Below, one piece after another: positions 1 through 8,553 of a stretch of DNA of 64,000 bases. The DNA is from Lentisalinibacter sp964427415 (GTDB taxonomy: Bacteria > Pseudomonadota > Gammaproteobacteria > Steroidobacterales > Woeseiaceae). Each line of letters begins with the position of its first letter. The first letter of the stretch is position 1. The stretch covers positions 3,743 to 67,742 of the forward strand of contig CAYRUH010000019.1 of assembly GCA_964427415.1 (NCBI GenBank). The letters run 5' to 3'. The notes under the pieces are model-generated. The model was not told the DNA's origin, did no database searches, and was given only the letters and a program-made list of their open reading frames with translations. Position numbers and translations under genes: made by a program.

Positions 1-1125
1 CGTGCCGTAGGTCTGGGCTTTCTTCCAGGCGGCCGAGACTTCCTCCTTGAGTTCGCCCCGCAGTGCCTGATGCTTCTCCTCTGACCAGTGGCCGTTGGCG
101 ATCAGGTGGTCCTTCAGCCGCTCGATCGGGTCGCCGAGCGGAAAGGCGGCCCATTCGTCCTTCGGCCGGTATTTGGAAGGGTCGTCACTGGTGGAGTGCG
201 CGCCGCCGCGGTAGGTGACGTGCTCGATCAGCGTAGGCCCGCCGCCGCGCCGGGCGCGCTCGGCGGCCCACAGCGTGACCGCGTAGACCGCCAGCAGATC
301 GTTGCCGTCCACCCGGATGCCCGGTATGCCGAGGCCGAGGCCCCGGGCCGCGAACGGCCGCCGCTCACCGCCGGCGAAGCCCTGGAAAGTGGAGATGGCC
401 CACTGGTTGTTCACCACGTTCAGGATCACCGGTGCCTGGTAGACGGCGGCGAAGGTCAGCGCGTGGTGGAAGTCGGCCTCGGCCGTGCTGCCGTCGCCGA
501 GCCAGCTCGTGGCCACGTGGTCCTCGCCCTTGATGGCCGCTGCCATGGCCCAGCCCACCGCATGCGGGTACTGGGTGGCGAGGTTGCCGGAGACCGAGAA
601 GATATTGCCGTCCCGGCTGTGATACATGATGGGCATCTGCCGGCCTTTGCACATGTCACGGGTGTTGGAGAGGCACTGGGACATGAGATCGACGAGCTTC
701 GTGCCGCGGTACAGGAACAGCGCCTGGCTGCGGTAGGAAGGGAAGCACATGTCGTCTGGCCGAAGCGCCATGCCCTGGCCGATGGAGACCGCCTCCTCGC
801 CCAGGGACTGCACGTAGAAGGAGATGCGGCCCTGGCGCTGGGCCTGCCACATGCGCTCGTCTAGCACGCGGGTGAGCAGCATCCAGCGCAATGCGCGCTG
901 CAGCTCGGCGGCGTCGATGTCCGGGTCCCAGGGACCGACGGCCTTGTGCTCGTCGTCCAGCACCCGGACCAGACCCGTGCTGAGCTCCTCGAGTTCGCGG
1001 GTGCGCGCATCGATGGGCGGCCGGGCGTGGGCGCCCGCGCGCTCCAGCTCGAGGTAACTGAAATCCGGCTCCTCGCCGGGACGGGCCGCAGGATGCGGAA
1101 TGTGCAGGCGTGACTTCTTGGTCAT
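1..1125 (-). CDS. bkdA1: Branched-chain 2-oxoacid dehydrogenase E1 component, alpha subunit (partial, 3' end outside window)
   Basis: Translating the minus strand from ATG at 1125 gives 375 codons open to the window edge, so the C-terminus is missing. The protein is the thiamine-diphosphate-binding alpha chain of the branched-chain 2-oxoacid dehydrogenase E1, which decarboxylates the oxoacids of Val, Leu and Ile. Visible features are the long N-terminal arm typical of BCKDH, the segment YVQSLGEEAVSIG, and the ThDP/Mg motif WLGDGSTAEADF followed by NNQWAIS (GDG...NN signature). It lies 25 nt downstream of leucine dehydrogenase on the same strand, so oxidative deamination and oxidative decarboxylation of branched-chain substrates are probably co-transcribed. 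E1 beta and E2 are expected just beyond position 1. A pyruvate dehydrogenase E1 alpha is the alternative; the N-terminal arm and the neighbour favour BCKDH. Confidence 0.9.
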   Translation of the reverse strand, partial: MTKKSRLHIPHPAARPGEEPDFSYLELERAGAHARPPIDARTRELEELSTGLVRVLDDEHKAVGPWDPDIDAAELQRALRWMLLTRVLDERMWQAQRQGRISFYVQSLGEEAVSIGQGMALRPDDMCFPSYRSQALFLYRGTKLVDLMSQCLSNTRDMCKGRQMPIMYHSRDGNIFSVSGNLATQYPHAVGWAMAAAIKGEDHVATSWLGDGSTAEADFHHALTFAAVYQAPVILNVVNNQWAISTFQGFAGGERRPFAARGLGLGIPGIRVDGNDLLAVYAVTLWAAERARRGGGPTLIEHVTYRGGAHSTSDDPSKYRPKDEWAAFPLGDPIERLKDHLIANGHWSEEKHQALRGELKEEVSAAWKKAQTYGT

Positions 1126-1150
1126 GCGTCGAGGATCCCCCCTGATATTC

Positions 1151-2248
1151 TCATGAAACCTGTCGGCTGGCGGGTGCTTTTTCCTCCGCGGGCCGGGCTT
1201 CCGGGCCGCCGGCGACGATGCGGCGGGCGAGTTCGTCGGCGACCTCGTTCGTGGGCCGCCCGGTCTTCTCCGCCTCGGCGAAGATGGCGCGCAAGCGATC
1301 CGGGATGCGGCCGACCTCGGCGCGCACCTCTTCCCTCGAGCTGCCGCCCAGATACTCCCGCGCCACGCTGATGACGCCGCCGGCATTGATGACGTAGTCC
1401 GGCGCATACAGGATGCCGAGTGCCGCCAGCCGTGCGCCGTCCCCGGCCGTGGAGAGCTGATTGTTGGCACCGCCGGCGACGATCTGCACGCGCAGCCGCG
1501 GGATGCTGGCGGAGGTGAGTATGTTGCCGAGTGCGCAGGGTGCCAGCACCTCGGCCTCCGTGGCCAGGAGCTCGCCCACCGGCACCACGGTCGCGCCCAG
1601 TTCCTCACGGGCGCGCTCGGTGCTACGGCGGTTGACGTCCGAGACGATCAGCTCGGCGCCGTCGTCACGGAGCAGGCGGCACAGGTGCCAGCCGACGTGG
1701 CCGACACCCTGCACGGCGACGCGGATACCTTGCAGCGAGTCGGTGCCCAATTTCGTCTCGACGGCGGCGCGGATGCCGAGGAATATGCCCAGCGCCGTCG
1801 ACGGCGAGGGGTCGCCGCCGGCGCTCTCGCCGCGCTGCGGCAGGCCCGAGACGAATTCGGTCTCCGTCCGCACCGCGCGCATGTCCTCCACGCTGATGCC
1901 GACATCCTCGGCGGTGATATAGCGCCCGTGCAGTGAGGCGACGGCGCGGCCAAAGGCGGCGAACAGATCCGGCGACTTCGGCGCCCGGTCGTCGGCCAGG
2001 ATGACGGACTTGCCGCCGCCGAAAGGCAGTTCGGCAATGGCGTTCTTGTAGGTCATGCCTCGGGACAGTCGCAGCGCGTCGGTCAGCGCATCGGCGTCGC
2101 TGGCGTACTGCCACCGGCGGCAGCCGCCGGCCGCGGGACCCAGCGCCGTCGAATGCACGGCGATGATGGCCTCCAGCCCGGAGGCGGGATCACAGAAGTA
2201 ATGGATCGATTCGTGCTGATCGAATTCGGGATGGTCGAATATGCTCAC
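1151..2248 (-). CDS. ldh: Leucine dehydrogenase (Glu/Leu/Phe/Val dehydrogenase family)
   Basis: This 365-residue protein is a member of the amino-acid dehydrogenase family that reversibly deaminates Leu, Val and Ile to 2-oxoacids with NAD+. The dimerisation/catalytic half carries GPAAGGCRRW and the catalytic Lys region MTYKNAIAELPFGGGKS; the Rossmann half carries the glycine-rich VQGVGHVGWHLCRLL and later INAGGVISVA. The length matches leucine/phenylalanine dehydrogenases (about 350-370 residues) rather than hexameric glutamate dehydrogenases (about 420-450). The start at 2248 sits next to a GGGGG-rich ribosome site. It is followed by BCKDH E1 alpha and is divergent from an Lrp-type regulator, giving a coherent branched-chain amino acid catabolic locus. 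Substrate preference (Leu versus Phe or Val) is inferred from context. Confidence 0.9.
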   Translation of the reverse strand: MSIFDHPEFDQHESIHYFCDPASGLEAIIAVHSTALGPAAGGCRRWQYASDADALTDALRLSRGMTYKNAIAELPFGGGKSVILADDRAPKSPDLFAAFGRAVASLHGRYITAEDVGISVEDMRAVRTETEFVSGLPQRGESAGGDPSPSTALGIFLGIRAAVETKLGTDSLQGIRVAVQGVGHVGWHLCRLLRDDGAELIVSDVNRRSTERAREELGATVVPVGELLATEAEVLAPCALGNILTSASIPRLRVQIVAGGANNQLSTAGDGARLAALGILYAPDYVINAGGVISVAREYLGGSSREEVRAEVGRIPDRLRAIFAEAEKTGRPTNEVADELARRIVAGGPEARPAEEKAPASRQVS

Positions 2249-2315
2249 CGGCTGCCCCCTGCAGTGATGATCCTCAAATATATCCCGGTGGCAGGGAATG
2301 ATTTCTGAAAATTCA

Positions 2316-2343
2316 TTGGCATTGATGGTGATTTGCGCATAAT
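2316..2343 (+). promoter_or_regulatory. Predicted sigma-70 promoter of the Lrp-type regulator
   Basis: TTGGCA at 2316-2321 and CATAAT at 2338-2343 are separated by 16 nt, each differing from consensus at one position. This lies in an AT-rich island between two divergent GC-rich genes, 33 nt before the regulator's ATG. Lrp-family proteins commonly bind such divergent intergenic regions to control themselves and the neighbour, so leucine dehydrogenase is a likely target (inference). Confidence 0.5.
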
Positions 2344-2376
2344 GAATGCGTTCTTGCCCGTCAGAACGGTTTCGCC

Positions 2377-2844
2377 ATGCAGACCCTCGATCTCGACAAG
2401 ACTGACCGCCAGATACTCAATCTCCTCCAGACGGAGCCGGGAATCAATGCCTCGGCCATCGGCGAGGCCATTGGCCTGTCCCAGTCCGCCTGCTGGCGGC
2501 GCATCCAGCGGTTGCGCGAAGCCGGCGTGATCCGCGATCAGGCCGCGGTGCTGGATGCCGAGAAGGTGGGACTGAACACGATGGTGTTCGCACTCGTGAA
2601 GCTTACCTCGCACGGGCGCAGCAACCTGTCCGCGTTCGCTGACGCCGTCCGGGCCTTCCCGGAGGTGCAGGAATGTTACCTGCTGATGGGTACGGTGGAC
2701 TTCCTGCTGCGCATCGTCGCCGAGGACATCAAGGCCTACGAGCGCTTTTTTTTCGAGAAGCTCTCCCAGGTGCCGGGCGTGCAGGAGATCACGTCGAACA
2801 TCGCGCTGTCGCGCATCAAGCACACCACCGTGCTGCCGCTGTAG
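2377..2844 (+). CDS. Lrp/AsnC-family transcriptional regulator
   Basis: A 155-residue protein of typical Lrp/AsnC size. The N-terminal winged helix-turn-helix is clear (LDKTDRQILNLLQ, then IGLSQSACWRRIQRL), followed by the RAM/ACT ligand-binding domain (VQECYLLMGTVDFLLRI, then VPGVQEITSNIAL). It is divergent from leucine dehydrogenase and BCKDH E1 alpha, the arrangement seen for the BkdR activators of branched-chain catabolism, so it probably senses a branched-chain amino acid and controls that operon. The coding sequence contains a run of eight T at 2746-2753 (codons for FFF), which stands out in this GC-rich DNA and could be slippage-prone. It ends 8 nt before the stop of the convergent aminotransferase. 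Confidence 0.92.
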   Translation: MQTLDLDKTDRQILNLLQTEPGINASAIGEAIGLSQSACWRRIQRLREAGVIRDQAAVLDAEKVGLNTMVFALVKLTSHGRSNLSAFADAVRAFPEVQECYLLMGTVDFLLRIVAEDIKAYERFFFEKLSQVPGVQEITSNIALSRIKHTTVLPL

Positions 2845-2852
2845 CGCCGCTC

Positions 2853-4043
2853 TCAGAGCACGGCGGCGACGGATTCGACGAAGTAGTCGATGTTGCCGGC
2901 GTTCAGCGACGCCACATTGATGCGCCCGGAGTCCACCATATAGATGGAGTACTCGTCGCGCAGCCGGCGCACCTGATCCACCGACAGCCCCATGAACGAG
3001 AACATGCCGGACTGGCGCTCCATGAAAGAGAAGTCGCGCTCGACGCCGGCGTCGCGGAATTTCTCGGCCAGCACCTGCCGCAGGCCGTTGATGCGCTCGC
3101 GCATGCCGTCCACTTCCCCGACCCAGCGGGCGCGCAGATCCTCGTCGTGCAGGATGATGTCGACCACACCCGGTCCGTGGGCGGGCGGCATCGAGTAGTT
3201 CGCCCGGGTCAGTTTGTTGATGACCGTCTCCACGGCACCGGCCCGGTCGGCATTCTCCGTGACCACCGTCAGCGCCCCCACCCGGTCCCGGTAGAGTGCG
3301 AAATTCTTCGAACAGGAGGTGGCGATGATCACCTCCGGGCAGCGTTCCGCGAACAGCCGCACGGCCAGGCAGTCCTCCTCCAGGCCGCGCTCGAAGCCCA
3401 TGTAGGCGGTATCGATCACGGGCGTAAAGCCTTTCTCCGCAGCGAGATCCACGACCTCCTCCCACTGCTGCGGGTCCGGCGTGACGCCACAGGGATTGTG
3501 GCAGCAGGCATGGAACAGCACGGCATCGCCCGGACCGCGCTGACTGATGGCCGCCATCATGTCCTCGTAGCGCAGGCTGCTGGTGTCCGGATCGAAGTAG
3601 GGATAGCTGTGCATGGCCAGCCCCGCGGCCGGGAACAGGGCGAGGTGGTTGCCCCAGGTCGGGTCGCTGGCCCAGAGCTCCGTGCCGGGGCTGGCCCGAT
3701 GGACGAGATCGCCGGCCACCCGCAGGGCGCCCGTGCCGCCGGGCGTCTGGATGGTGCGCACGCGGCCGGCCCTGACCACCGCGCTATCGGCGCCGAACAG
3801 CAGTTCGGTCATGCCCTCGTTGAATCCGGCCACGCCGGCGGGGCCGAGGTAGGCCTTGCTGGTCTGGGTCTGCAGGAGCCGTGCCTCCGCCTCCTTTACC
3901 GATCCGAGAACCGGCGTCTCGCCCTCCTCGTTGCGGTACACGCCGATGCCGAGGTCGACCTTGTTCGGGTTCGTGTCGGCGGCGTGGGCGGCGATGATGC
4001 CGAGGATGGGATCGGGCGGGACGGGTTTGACTTGTTCGAACAT
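2853..4043 (-). CDS. tyrB: Aspartate/aromatic amino acid aminotransferase (class I, PLP-dependent)
   Basis: A 396-residue class I aminotransferase of the enterobacterial AspC/TyrB subgroup. It interconverts aromatic amino acids or aspartate with 2-oxoacids using pyridoxal phosphate. Diagnostic segments are NKVDLGIGVYRNEEGETPVL near the N-terminus, the substrate-pocket motif HACCHNPCGVTPD, the PLP lysine region ATSCSKNFALYRDRVGAL (Lys at about residue 247), and the C-terminal SGRINVASLN with the carboxylate-binding Arg. Length agrees with the family. It is convergent with the Lrp-type gene and divergent from the class V aminotransferase. Sequence alone does not separate AspC from TyrB; the gene symbol is therefore tentative. 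Confidence 0.88.
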   Translation of the reverse strand: MFEQVKPVPPDPILGIIAAHAADTNPNKVDLGIGVYRNEEGETPVLGSVKEAEARLLQTQTSKAYLGPAGVAGFNEGMTELLFGADSAVVRAGRVRTIQTPGGTGALRVAGDLVHRASPGTELWASDPTWGNHLALFPAAGLAMHSYPYFDPDTSSLRYEDMMAAISQRGPGDAVLFHACCHNPCGVTPDPQQWEEVVDLAAEKGFTPVIDTAYMGFERGLEEDCLAVRLFAERCPEVIIATSCSKNFALYRDRVGALTVVTENADRAGAVETVINKLTRANYSMPPAHGPGVVDIILHDEDLRARWVGEVDGMRERINGLRQVLAEKFRDAGVERDFSFMERQSGMFSFMGLSVDQVRRLRDEYSIYMVDSGRINVASLNAGNIDYFVESVAAVL

Positions 4044-4192
4044 GGAGTCTGGTTCGCCTTGTTGGTTTGGTGTTGTGCCGGCGGGCCGGCGGTATCCGGT
4101 GCAATCGGCTCAAGCATAACGCGTTCGCCCGGAGATTTGGTCGCCGGGCCGGCTGGGAAGGTGCCGGCGCGGCTGCTATTCTCTCGCCGCTG

Positions 4193-4221
4193 TTGCCATT
4201 GCCATTGCCATTGCCTTGCCA
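4193..4221 (+). repeat. Hexanucleotide tandem repeat in the leader of the class V aminotransferase
   Basis: TTGCCA is repeated three times perfectly (4193-4210) and continues imperfectly to 4221. It ends 12 nt before the AAGGAAG ribosome site of the gene starting at 4245. Repeat-number changes could alter promoter or leader spacing; no functional evidence beyond position. Confidence 0.75.
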
Positions 4222-4244
4222 ATCCCTGCCAACAAGGAAGCGTC

Positions 4245-5453
4245 ATGCCCGGTCCGCGATCCGACATCGATTCCCACGTCGATCCTCACAAGGATTCCGA
4301 GGCTGATGCCGAGGTTAATTCCCAGATTGATCCCCAGATTGATCCCCAGATTGATCCAGAGGGTCTGCTCGAGTATTCGGTGGTATTCACCGACCGTTCG
4401 CTGAACCACATGTCCACCCGTTTCCAGGGGGTCATGAACGACATCTCGGCCGGGCTGAAAGCCGTGTACGGCGCCGACGCCGTGGTGGTGGTGCCGGGCG
4501 GCGGCACCTTCGCCATGGAAGCGGTCGCCCGTCAGCTCGCGAGCGGACGGCGCTGCCTTATCGTGCGCAACGGCTGGTTCAGCTACCGCTGGACGCAGAT
4601 CCTGGAGATGGGCGGGTTCGCGGCAGGATCGACGGTACTCACTGCGAGGCAGGGCGGCGAGGGCGCACGCGCACCCTTCGTGCCGCCGCCCGTCGCCGAG
4701 GTTGTCGAGCGTATCCGGGTGGAGCGGCCGTCCGTGGTCTTCGCCCCTCACGTGGAGACCTCCGCCGGCCTGCTGCTGCCCGATGACTACGTCCGAGCGG
4801 TCGCCGATGCCGCGCACGAGGCGGGCGGGCTGTTCGTGCTGGACTCCGTCGCCTCCGGCTGCCTCTGGGTGGATATGCAGGTGCTGGGCGTCGACGTGCT
4901 GATCAGCGCGCCACAGAAGGGCTGGAGCTCCACGCCCTGCGCGGGGCTGGTGATGCTGAGCGGGCGCGCGCGCGAATATGTGGAGGCGAGCGAGAGCGGC
5001 AGCTTCGCCTGCGACCTCCGCAAGTGGCTGCAGATCATGCAGGCTTACGAGAACGGCGGGCATGCCTACCACGCGACGATGCCCACCGACGGCCTGCGCC
5101 AGTTCCGCGACACCCTGCACGAAACGCGCGAGTTCGGATACCACCGCGCGCGCGATGCGCAGGTGGAACTCGGCCGGCGGGTGCGGACCGTGCTGGAGGA
5201 GGCCGGCTTCGCGAGTGTCGCCGCGCCCGGCTTCCAGGCGCCGGGCGTAGTGGTCTCCTACACCGACGACCCCGATATACAGAACGCCAGCCGGTTCGCG
5301 GCGCAAGGGCTGCAGATCGCCGCCGGGGTGCCGCTGATGTGCGGTGAGCCGGACGACTACCGCAGCTTCCGCATCGGGCTGTTCGGGCTGGACAAGCTGG
5401 CCAATGTCGAACGCACCGTGGCCCGCCTTAGTGCCGCGGTGGAGAGTCTGTGA
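4245..5453 (+). CDS. Class V aminotransferase, alanine-glyoxylate aminotransferase family
   Basis: Start chosen at ATG 4245 because AAGGAAG lies 4 nt upstream; the much longer open frame upstream is antisense to the preceding gene. The 402-residue protein has the conserved family start YSVVFTDRSLNHMS, then VVVVPGGGTFAMEAVARQ, the PLP-binding Asp region GGLFVLDSVASG, and the Schiff-base lysine in LISAPQKGWSSTP. The family transfers amino groups from Ala or Ser to glyoxylate or related oxoacids. Residues 1 to about 40 are an odd acidic low-complexity extension encoded by 12-nt repeats and are absent from the family core. The stop overlaps the purU GTG start by 4 nt (GTGA), so the two are translationally coupled, suggesting a link between amino-group transfer and one-carbon units. 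Confidence 0.85.
   Translation: MPGPRSDIDSHVDPHKDSEADAEVNSQIDPQIDPQIDPEGLLEYSVVFTDRSLNHMSTRFQGVMNDISAGLKAVYGADAVVVVPGGGTFAMEAVARQLASGRRCLIVRNGWFSYRWTQILEMGGFAAGSTVLTARQGGEGARAPFVPPPVAEVVERIRVERPSVVFAPHVETSAGLLLPDDYVRAVADAAHEAGGLFVLDSVASGCLWVDMQVLGVDVLISAPQKGWSSTPCAGLVMLSGRAREYVEASESGSFACDLRKWLQIMQAYENGGHAYHATMPTDGLRQFRDTLHETREFGYHRARDAQVELGRRVRTVLEEAGFASVAAPGFQAPGVVVSYTDDPDIQNASRFAAQGLQIAAGVPLMCGEPDDYRSFRIGLFGLDKLANVERTVARLSAAVESL
4326..4357 (+). repeat. In-frame 12-nt tandem repeat in the aminotransferase N-terminus
   Basis: The unit ATTGATCCCCAG occurs twice perfectly (4326-4337, 4338-4349) with a partial third copy, encoding IDPQ-IDPQ-IDPE. Degenerate GAT-rich units extend upstream. Because the unit is a multiple of three, copy changes would alter only the length of the N-terminal extension. 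Confidence 0.8.
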
Positions 5454-6328
5454 CCGTCGCAGCGGAGCCGGGGCAACCGGCCCGCGAGTACATTCTGACG
5501 ATGCACTGTCCGGACCGTCCGGGCATCCTCGCTGCGGTGACCGGCGCACTGGCGGAGCAGGGCGGCGACGTCCGCGACGCCCAGTCGTTTGCCGACGACA
5601 GCACCGACGAGTTCTTCGTGCGTATGCACGCCCTGCTGCCCTCGGACAAGGCGGCCGCCGCCTTCGGCGCCGCGATCGGCGAGCTCGCGGTGCGGCTCGG
5701 CATCGGCTGGGAACTGCATGACTGCGCGGTGCCAGCGCGCATCATGATCATGGTGTCGAAGTTCGACCACTGCCTGCGGGACCTCCTGCACCGGCGCGAG
5801 ACCGGCGCACTCCGGGCGGAGATCCCGCTGGTCGTCTCCAACCACGAGGACGTCAGCGAGCTCGTCGAGTGGCACGGCATCCCCTTCGTGCACCTGCCGG
5901 TGTCGAAGCACAACCGGCCCGGGCAGGAGGCCGAGGTGCTGCGGCTCGTGCGCGAGCATCGCATCGATCTGGTCGTGCTGGCCCGCTACATGCAGATCCT
6001 GTCGGCCGACCTGGTCCGGGAGCTGGCGGGCCGCTGCATCAATATCCACCATTCCTTCCTGCCCAGCTTCAAGGGGGCGATGCCGTATCGCCAGGCCCAC
6101 CAGCGGGGCGTCAAGCTGATCGGCGCCACGGCGCACTACGTCACCGAGGACCTGGACGAGGGCCCGATCATCGAGCAGGACGTTCGGCGCGTGACCCACG
6201 CCACCACCGAGAGCGAGATGACCGGCATCGGGCGGGAGACGGAAGCCAGCGTGCTGGCCCGGGCGGTGCGCTGGCATGTCGAGCGACGGATTCTGATGAA
6301 CGGCGCGAAGACCGTCGTCTTTCCCTGA
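5450..6328 (+). CDS. purU: Formyltetrahydrofolate deformylase
   Basis: A 292-residue protein with PurU architecture: an N-terminal ACT domain (YILTMHCPDRPGILAAVTGAL, about residues 14-95) and a C-terminal formyl-transferase-like hydrolase domain. The hydrolase domain shows MIMVSKFDHCLRDLL, VSNHED, the catalytic-region VVLARYMQILS, INIHHSFLPSFKGAMPY (Asn/His motif) and IGATAHYVTEDLDEGPII (catalytic Asp). It hydrolyses 10-formyl-THF to formate and THF, balancing the one-carbon pool. The start is GTG, overlapping the aminotransferase stop by 4 nt. Length is close to typical PurU (about 280-290). Upstream coupling to a glyoxylate-type aminotransferase suggests a glycine/serine/glyoxylate one-carbon context. 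Confidence 0.95.
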   Translation: MTVAAEPGQPAREYILTMHCPDRPGILAAVTGALAEQGGDVRDAQSFADDSTDEFFVRMHALLPSDKAAAAFGAAIGELAVRLGIGWELHDCAVPARIMIMVSKFDHCLRDLLHRRETGALRAEIPLVVSNHEDVSELVEWHGIPFVHLPVSKHNRPGQEAEVLRLVREHRIDLVVLARYMQILSADLVRELAGRCINIHHSFLPSFKGAMPYRQAHQRGVKLIGATAHYVTEDLDEGPIIEQDVRRVTHATTESEMTGIGRETEASVLARAVRWHVERRILMNGAKTVVFP

Positions 6329-6363
6329 CCGGTTCTCGTAGCCAATGCTCCCGGCCGGCCTTT

Positions 6364-6981
6364 CTAGAGGTAGATCCAGGGTCTGTCGGCGCGATCGCGC
6401 TCGCGAAAGGCGAGGATCTGCTGATTCAGCTTCATCGTCTTCGCGACGGGGTCGAGGCCCTCCAGCAGCATGTCCTTGTCGCGCGCGCCGATGTCGAAGG
6501 GGTAGTCTGCGCCGGCCGCGTCGGTGACCGTCTGCGCCGGCAGGTCGATGGTCACCCGCTGGGCGGGCTCGGCATCCACGTGCAGGGCGATCGCCTCGAT
6601 GTCCGGCTCGGCGAGGCGCACGGGCAGGATGCCGTTGCGCACGCAGTTGCCGTAGAAGATGGAGCCGAAGCCGGGTGCAATGACCGCGCGGAAGCCGAAG
6701 TCCTTCAACGCCCACACCGCGTGCTCCCGGGACGAGCCGCAGCCGAAGTTCTCGCCGGCCAGCAGGATGGTGGCGCGGCGGAACGGCTCCCGGTTCAGCA
6801 CGAACTCCGGGTCCTCCTCCCGGGCGGCCACGTTCCGGTAGCGCCAGTTCGCGAACAGGCCCTCGCCCAGCCCCTCTTTGGACACCCGCTTCATCTCCCG
6901 GCTCGGGATGATGGCGTCGGTGTCGATATTGATGCGCAACAGCGGTGCGGCGATGCCGCTGTGGCTCACGAACGGTTCCAT
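6364..6981 (-). CDS. leuD: 3-isopropylmalate dehydratase small subunit
   Basis: A 205-residue swivel-domain subunit of isopropylmalate isomerase, which converts 2- to 3-isopropylmalate in leucine biosynthesis together with LeuC. Recognisable are INIDTDAIIPSREMKRV at the N-terminus, LAGENFGCGSSREHAVWAL, FRAVIAPGFGSIFYGNC and NGILPV. It begins one nucleotide after the leuC stop, so the two are co-translated from one mRNA. leuA and leuB are not in this window. Confidence 0.95.
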   Translation of the reverse strand: MEPFVSHSGIAAPLLRINIDTDAIIPSREMKRVSKEGLGEGLFANWRYRNVAAREEDPEFVLNREPFRRATILLAGENFGCGSSREHAVWALKDFGFRAVIAPGFGSIFYGNCVRNGILPVRLAEPDIEAIALHVDAEPAQRVTIDLPAQTVTDAAGADYPFDIGARDKDMLLEGLDPVAKTMKLNQQILAFRERDRADRPWIYL

Positions 6982-6982
6982 T

Positions 6983-8398
6983 TCAGGCTTCCTCCGGCGC
7001 GAATTCCCGCACGTCGGCGATGCAGCCGGCGATCGCCGAGGCGGCCACGGTGGTGGGGCTGGCCAGGTGAGAGCGGGTGCCGGGTCCCTGGCGGTTCTCG
7101 AAGTTGCGGTTCGTGCTGGTGATCACGCGCTCCTCCCGGCCGAAGTGCTCGCCGCCGGCATAGAAGCACATGGAGCAGCCGGACTCCCGCCACTCGAAAC
7201 CGGCGGCGGTGAAGATTGCGTCGAGTCCTTCGGCTTCGGCCGCCGCCTTCACCCGGCTGGAACCCGGCACGCAGATGGCTTTGATACCGTCGGCGACGCG
7301 GCGCCCCCGCAGAACATCAGCGGCGGCGCGCAGATCGCTCAGCCGGCTGTTCGTGCACGAGCCGATGAACGCGGCGTCGATGGGGGTTCCCGCCAGCGGC
7401 TCGCCCGGCTCGAGCGCCATGTATTCCAGCGCCCGCTGCATGGCCTGGCGCCGGTTGGCATCGGTCTCGCCGGCCGGGTCGGGTATGGTGCCGTCCACCG
7501 CCACCTCGTGCTGCGGGCTGGTGCCCCAGGTCAACTGGGGCACGATGCCGGCGGCGTCGATCTCTATCTCCAGGTCGAACGCCGCGTCCTCGTCGGTGGC
7601 CAGCGTGCGCCACTGGGCGAGCGCCCGCTCCCAGTTCTCGCCCGCCGGCGCAAAGGGGCGTCCCCGCACATACTCGAAGGTCTTCTCGTCGGGCGCGACA
7701 ATTCCGCTCCAGGCGCCGAATTCCACCGCCATGTTGCACAGCGTCAGGCGGGCCTCCACGTCCAGGGTCCGGACCGCCTCGCCCGCGAACTCCACCACGT
7801 AGCCGACCCCGCCGGCGGCGGTGTGCCGGCCGATCAGCGCCAGAATCATGTCCTTCGCGGTCACTCCGAACGGCAGCTGTCCGGAGTAGGTGACCCGCAT
7901 CTGTTTCGGCTCGGCCACCGCCAGCGTCTTCGTGGCCAGCGCGTGTTCGGCTTCGGTGGAACCGATGCCCCAGGCCAGCGCACCGATTCCGCCCACGGTG
8001 CCGGTGTGGCTGTCGGGACAGACCAGCGTCACGCCGGGCAGGGCAATGCCCTGTTCCGGAGAGACCACGTGCACGATGCCCTGGCTCGGGTCGCCGATGT
8101 CGAACGTGCGGATGCCGGCGTTCGTTGCCGCCGCCCGCGTGGCGGTGATGAACTCGGTGCCGCCTGGCATGATCGTGCTGTCGGAGCGGCCGGGTAACGT
8201 GTCGACGATATGGTCCATGGTGCAGAACACCTGCTCGGGGTCCCGCACGGGGCGGCCGGCGGCCTCCAGGCCCTTGAGCGCGATGCTGCCCGTGCGCTCG
8301 TGCAGGAAGATGCGGTCGATATAGACCAGCGTCGTGCCGTCGCCCAGGTGGGCGACCGCGTGCTGCGACCAGATTTTCTCGGCCAGCGTCCGGGCCAT
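6983..8398 (-). CDS. leuC: 3-isopropylmalate dehydratase large subunit
   Basis: The [4Fe-4S] catalytic subunit of isopropylmalate isomerase, aconitase superfamily. Start assigned to ATG 8398 (MARTLAEKIWSQHAV), which matches the family N-terminus; the open frame extends 27 codons further upstream without homology. At 471 residues it is of normal LeuC length. Cluster-ligand Cys motifs are visible as VCPDSHTGTVGGIG, FIGSCTNSR and ESGCSMCF. The order leuC-leuD with 1 nt spacing is the usual operon. Confidence 0.95.
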   Translation of the reverse strand: MARTLAEKIWSQHAVAHLGDGTTLVYIDRIFLHERTGSIALKGLEAAGRPVRDPEQVFCTMDHIVDTLPGRSDSTIMPGGTEFITATRAAATNAGIRTFDIGDPSQGIVHVVSPEQGIALPGVTLVCPDSHTGTVGGIGALAWGIGSTEAEHALATKTLAVAEPKQMRVTYSGQLPFGVTAKDMILALIGRHTAAGGVGYVVEFAGEAVRTLDVEARLTLCNMAVEFGAWSGIVAPDEKTFEYVRGRPFAPAGENWERALAQWRTLATDEDAAFDLEIEIDAAGIVPQLTWGTSPQHEVAVDGTIPDPAGETDANRRQAMQRALEYMALEPGEPLAGTPIDAAFIGSCTNSRLSDLRAAADVLRGRRVADGIKAICVPGSSRVKAAAEAEGLDAIFTAAGFEWRESGCSMCFYAGGEHFGREERVITSTNRNFENRQGPGTRSHLASPTTVAASAIAGCIADVREFAPEEA

Positions 8399-8553
8399 GA
8401 ATGATTCCTGTGGGTTGCCGGTTGTGTATTCCCGGTTCTCGAGTCCCGACTCCGAATTGACTCTGCGCATGATTGCCACAAGATAGACGCAGCCGTCCGG
8501 CGCCTCAAGTCGCCTGAACGAGCTGTGCGAACCGCCTGCGTGAACCAGTTGCC

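Noticed and set aside
2673..4244. Open frame upstream of the class V aminotransferase, in the same frame
   Set aside because: This part is antisense to the class I aminotransferase and has no protein-like motifs; a good ribosome site and ATG occur at 4245.
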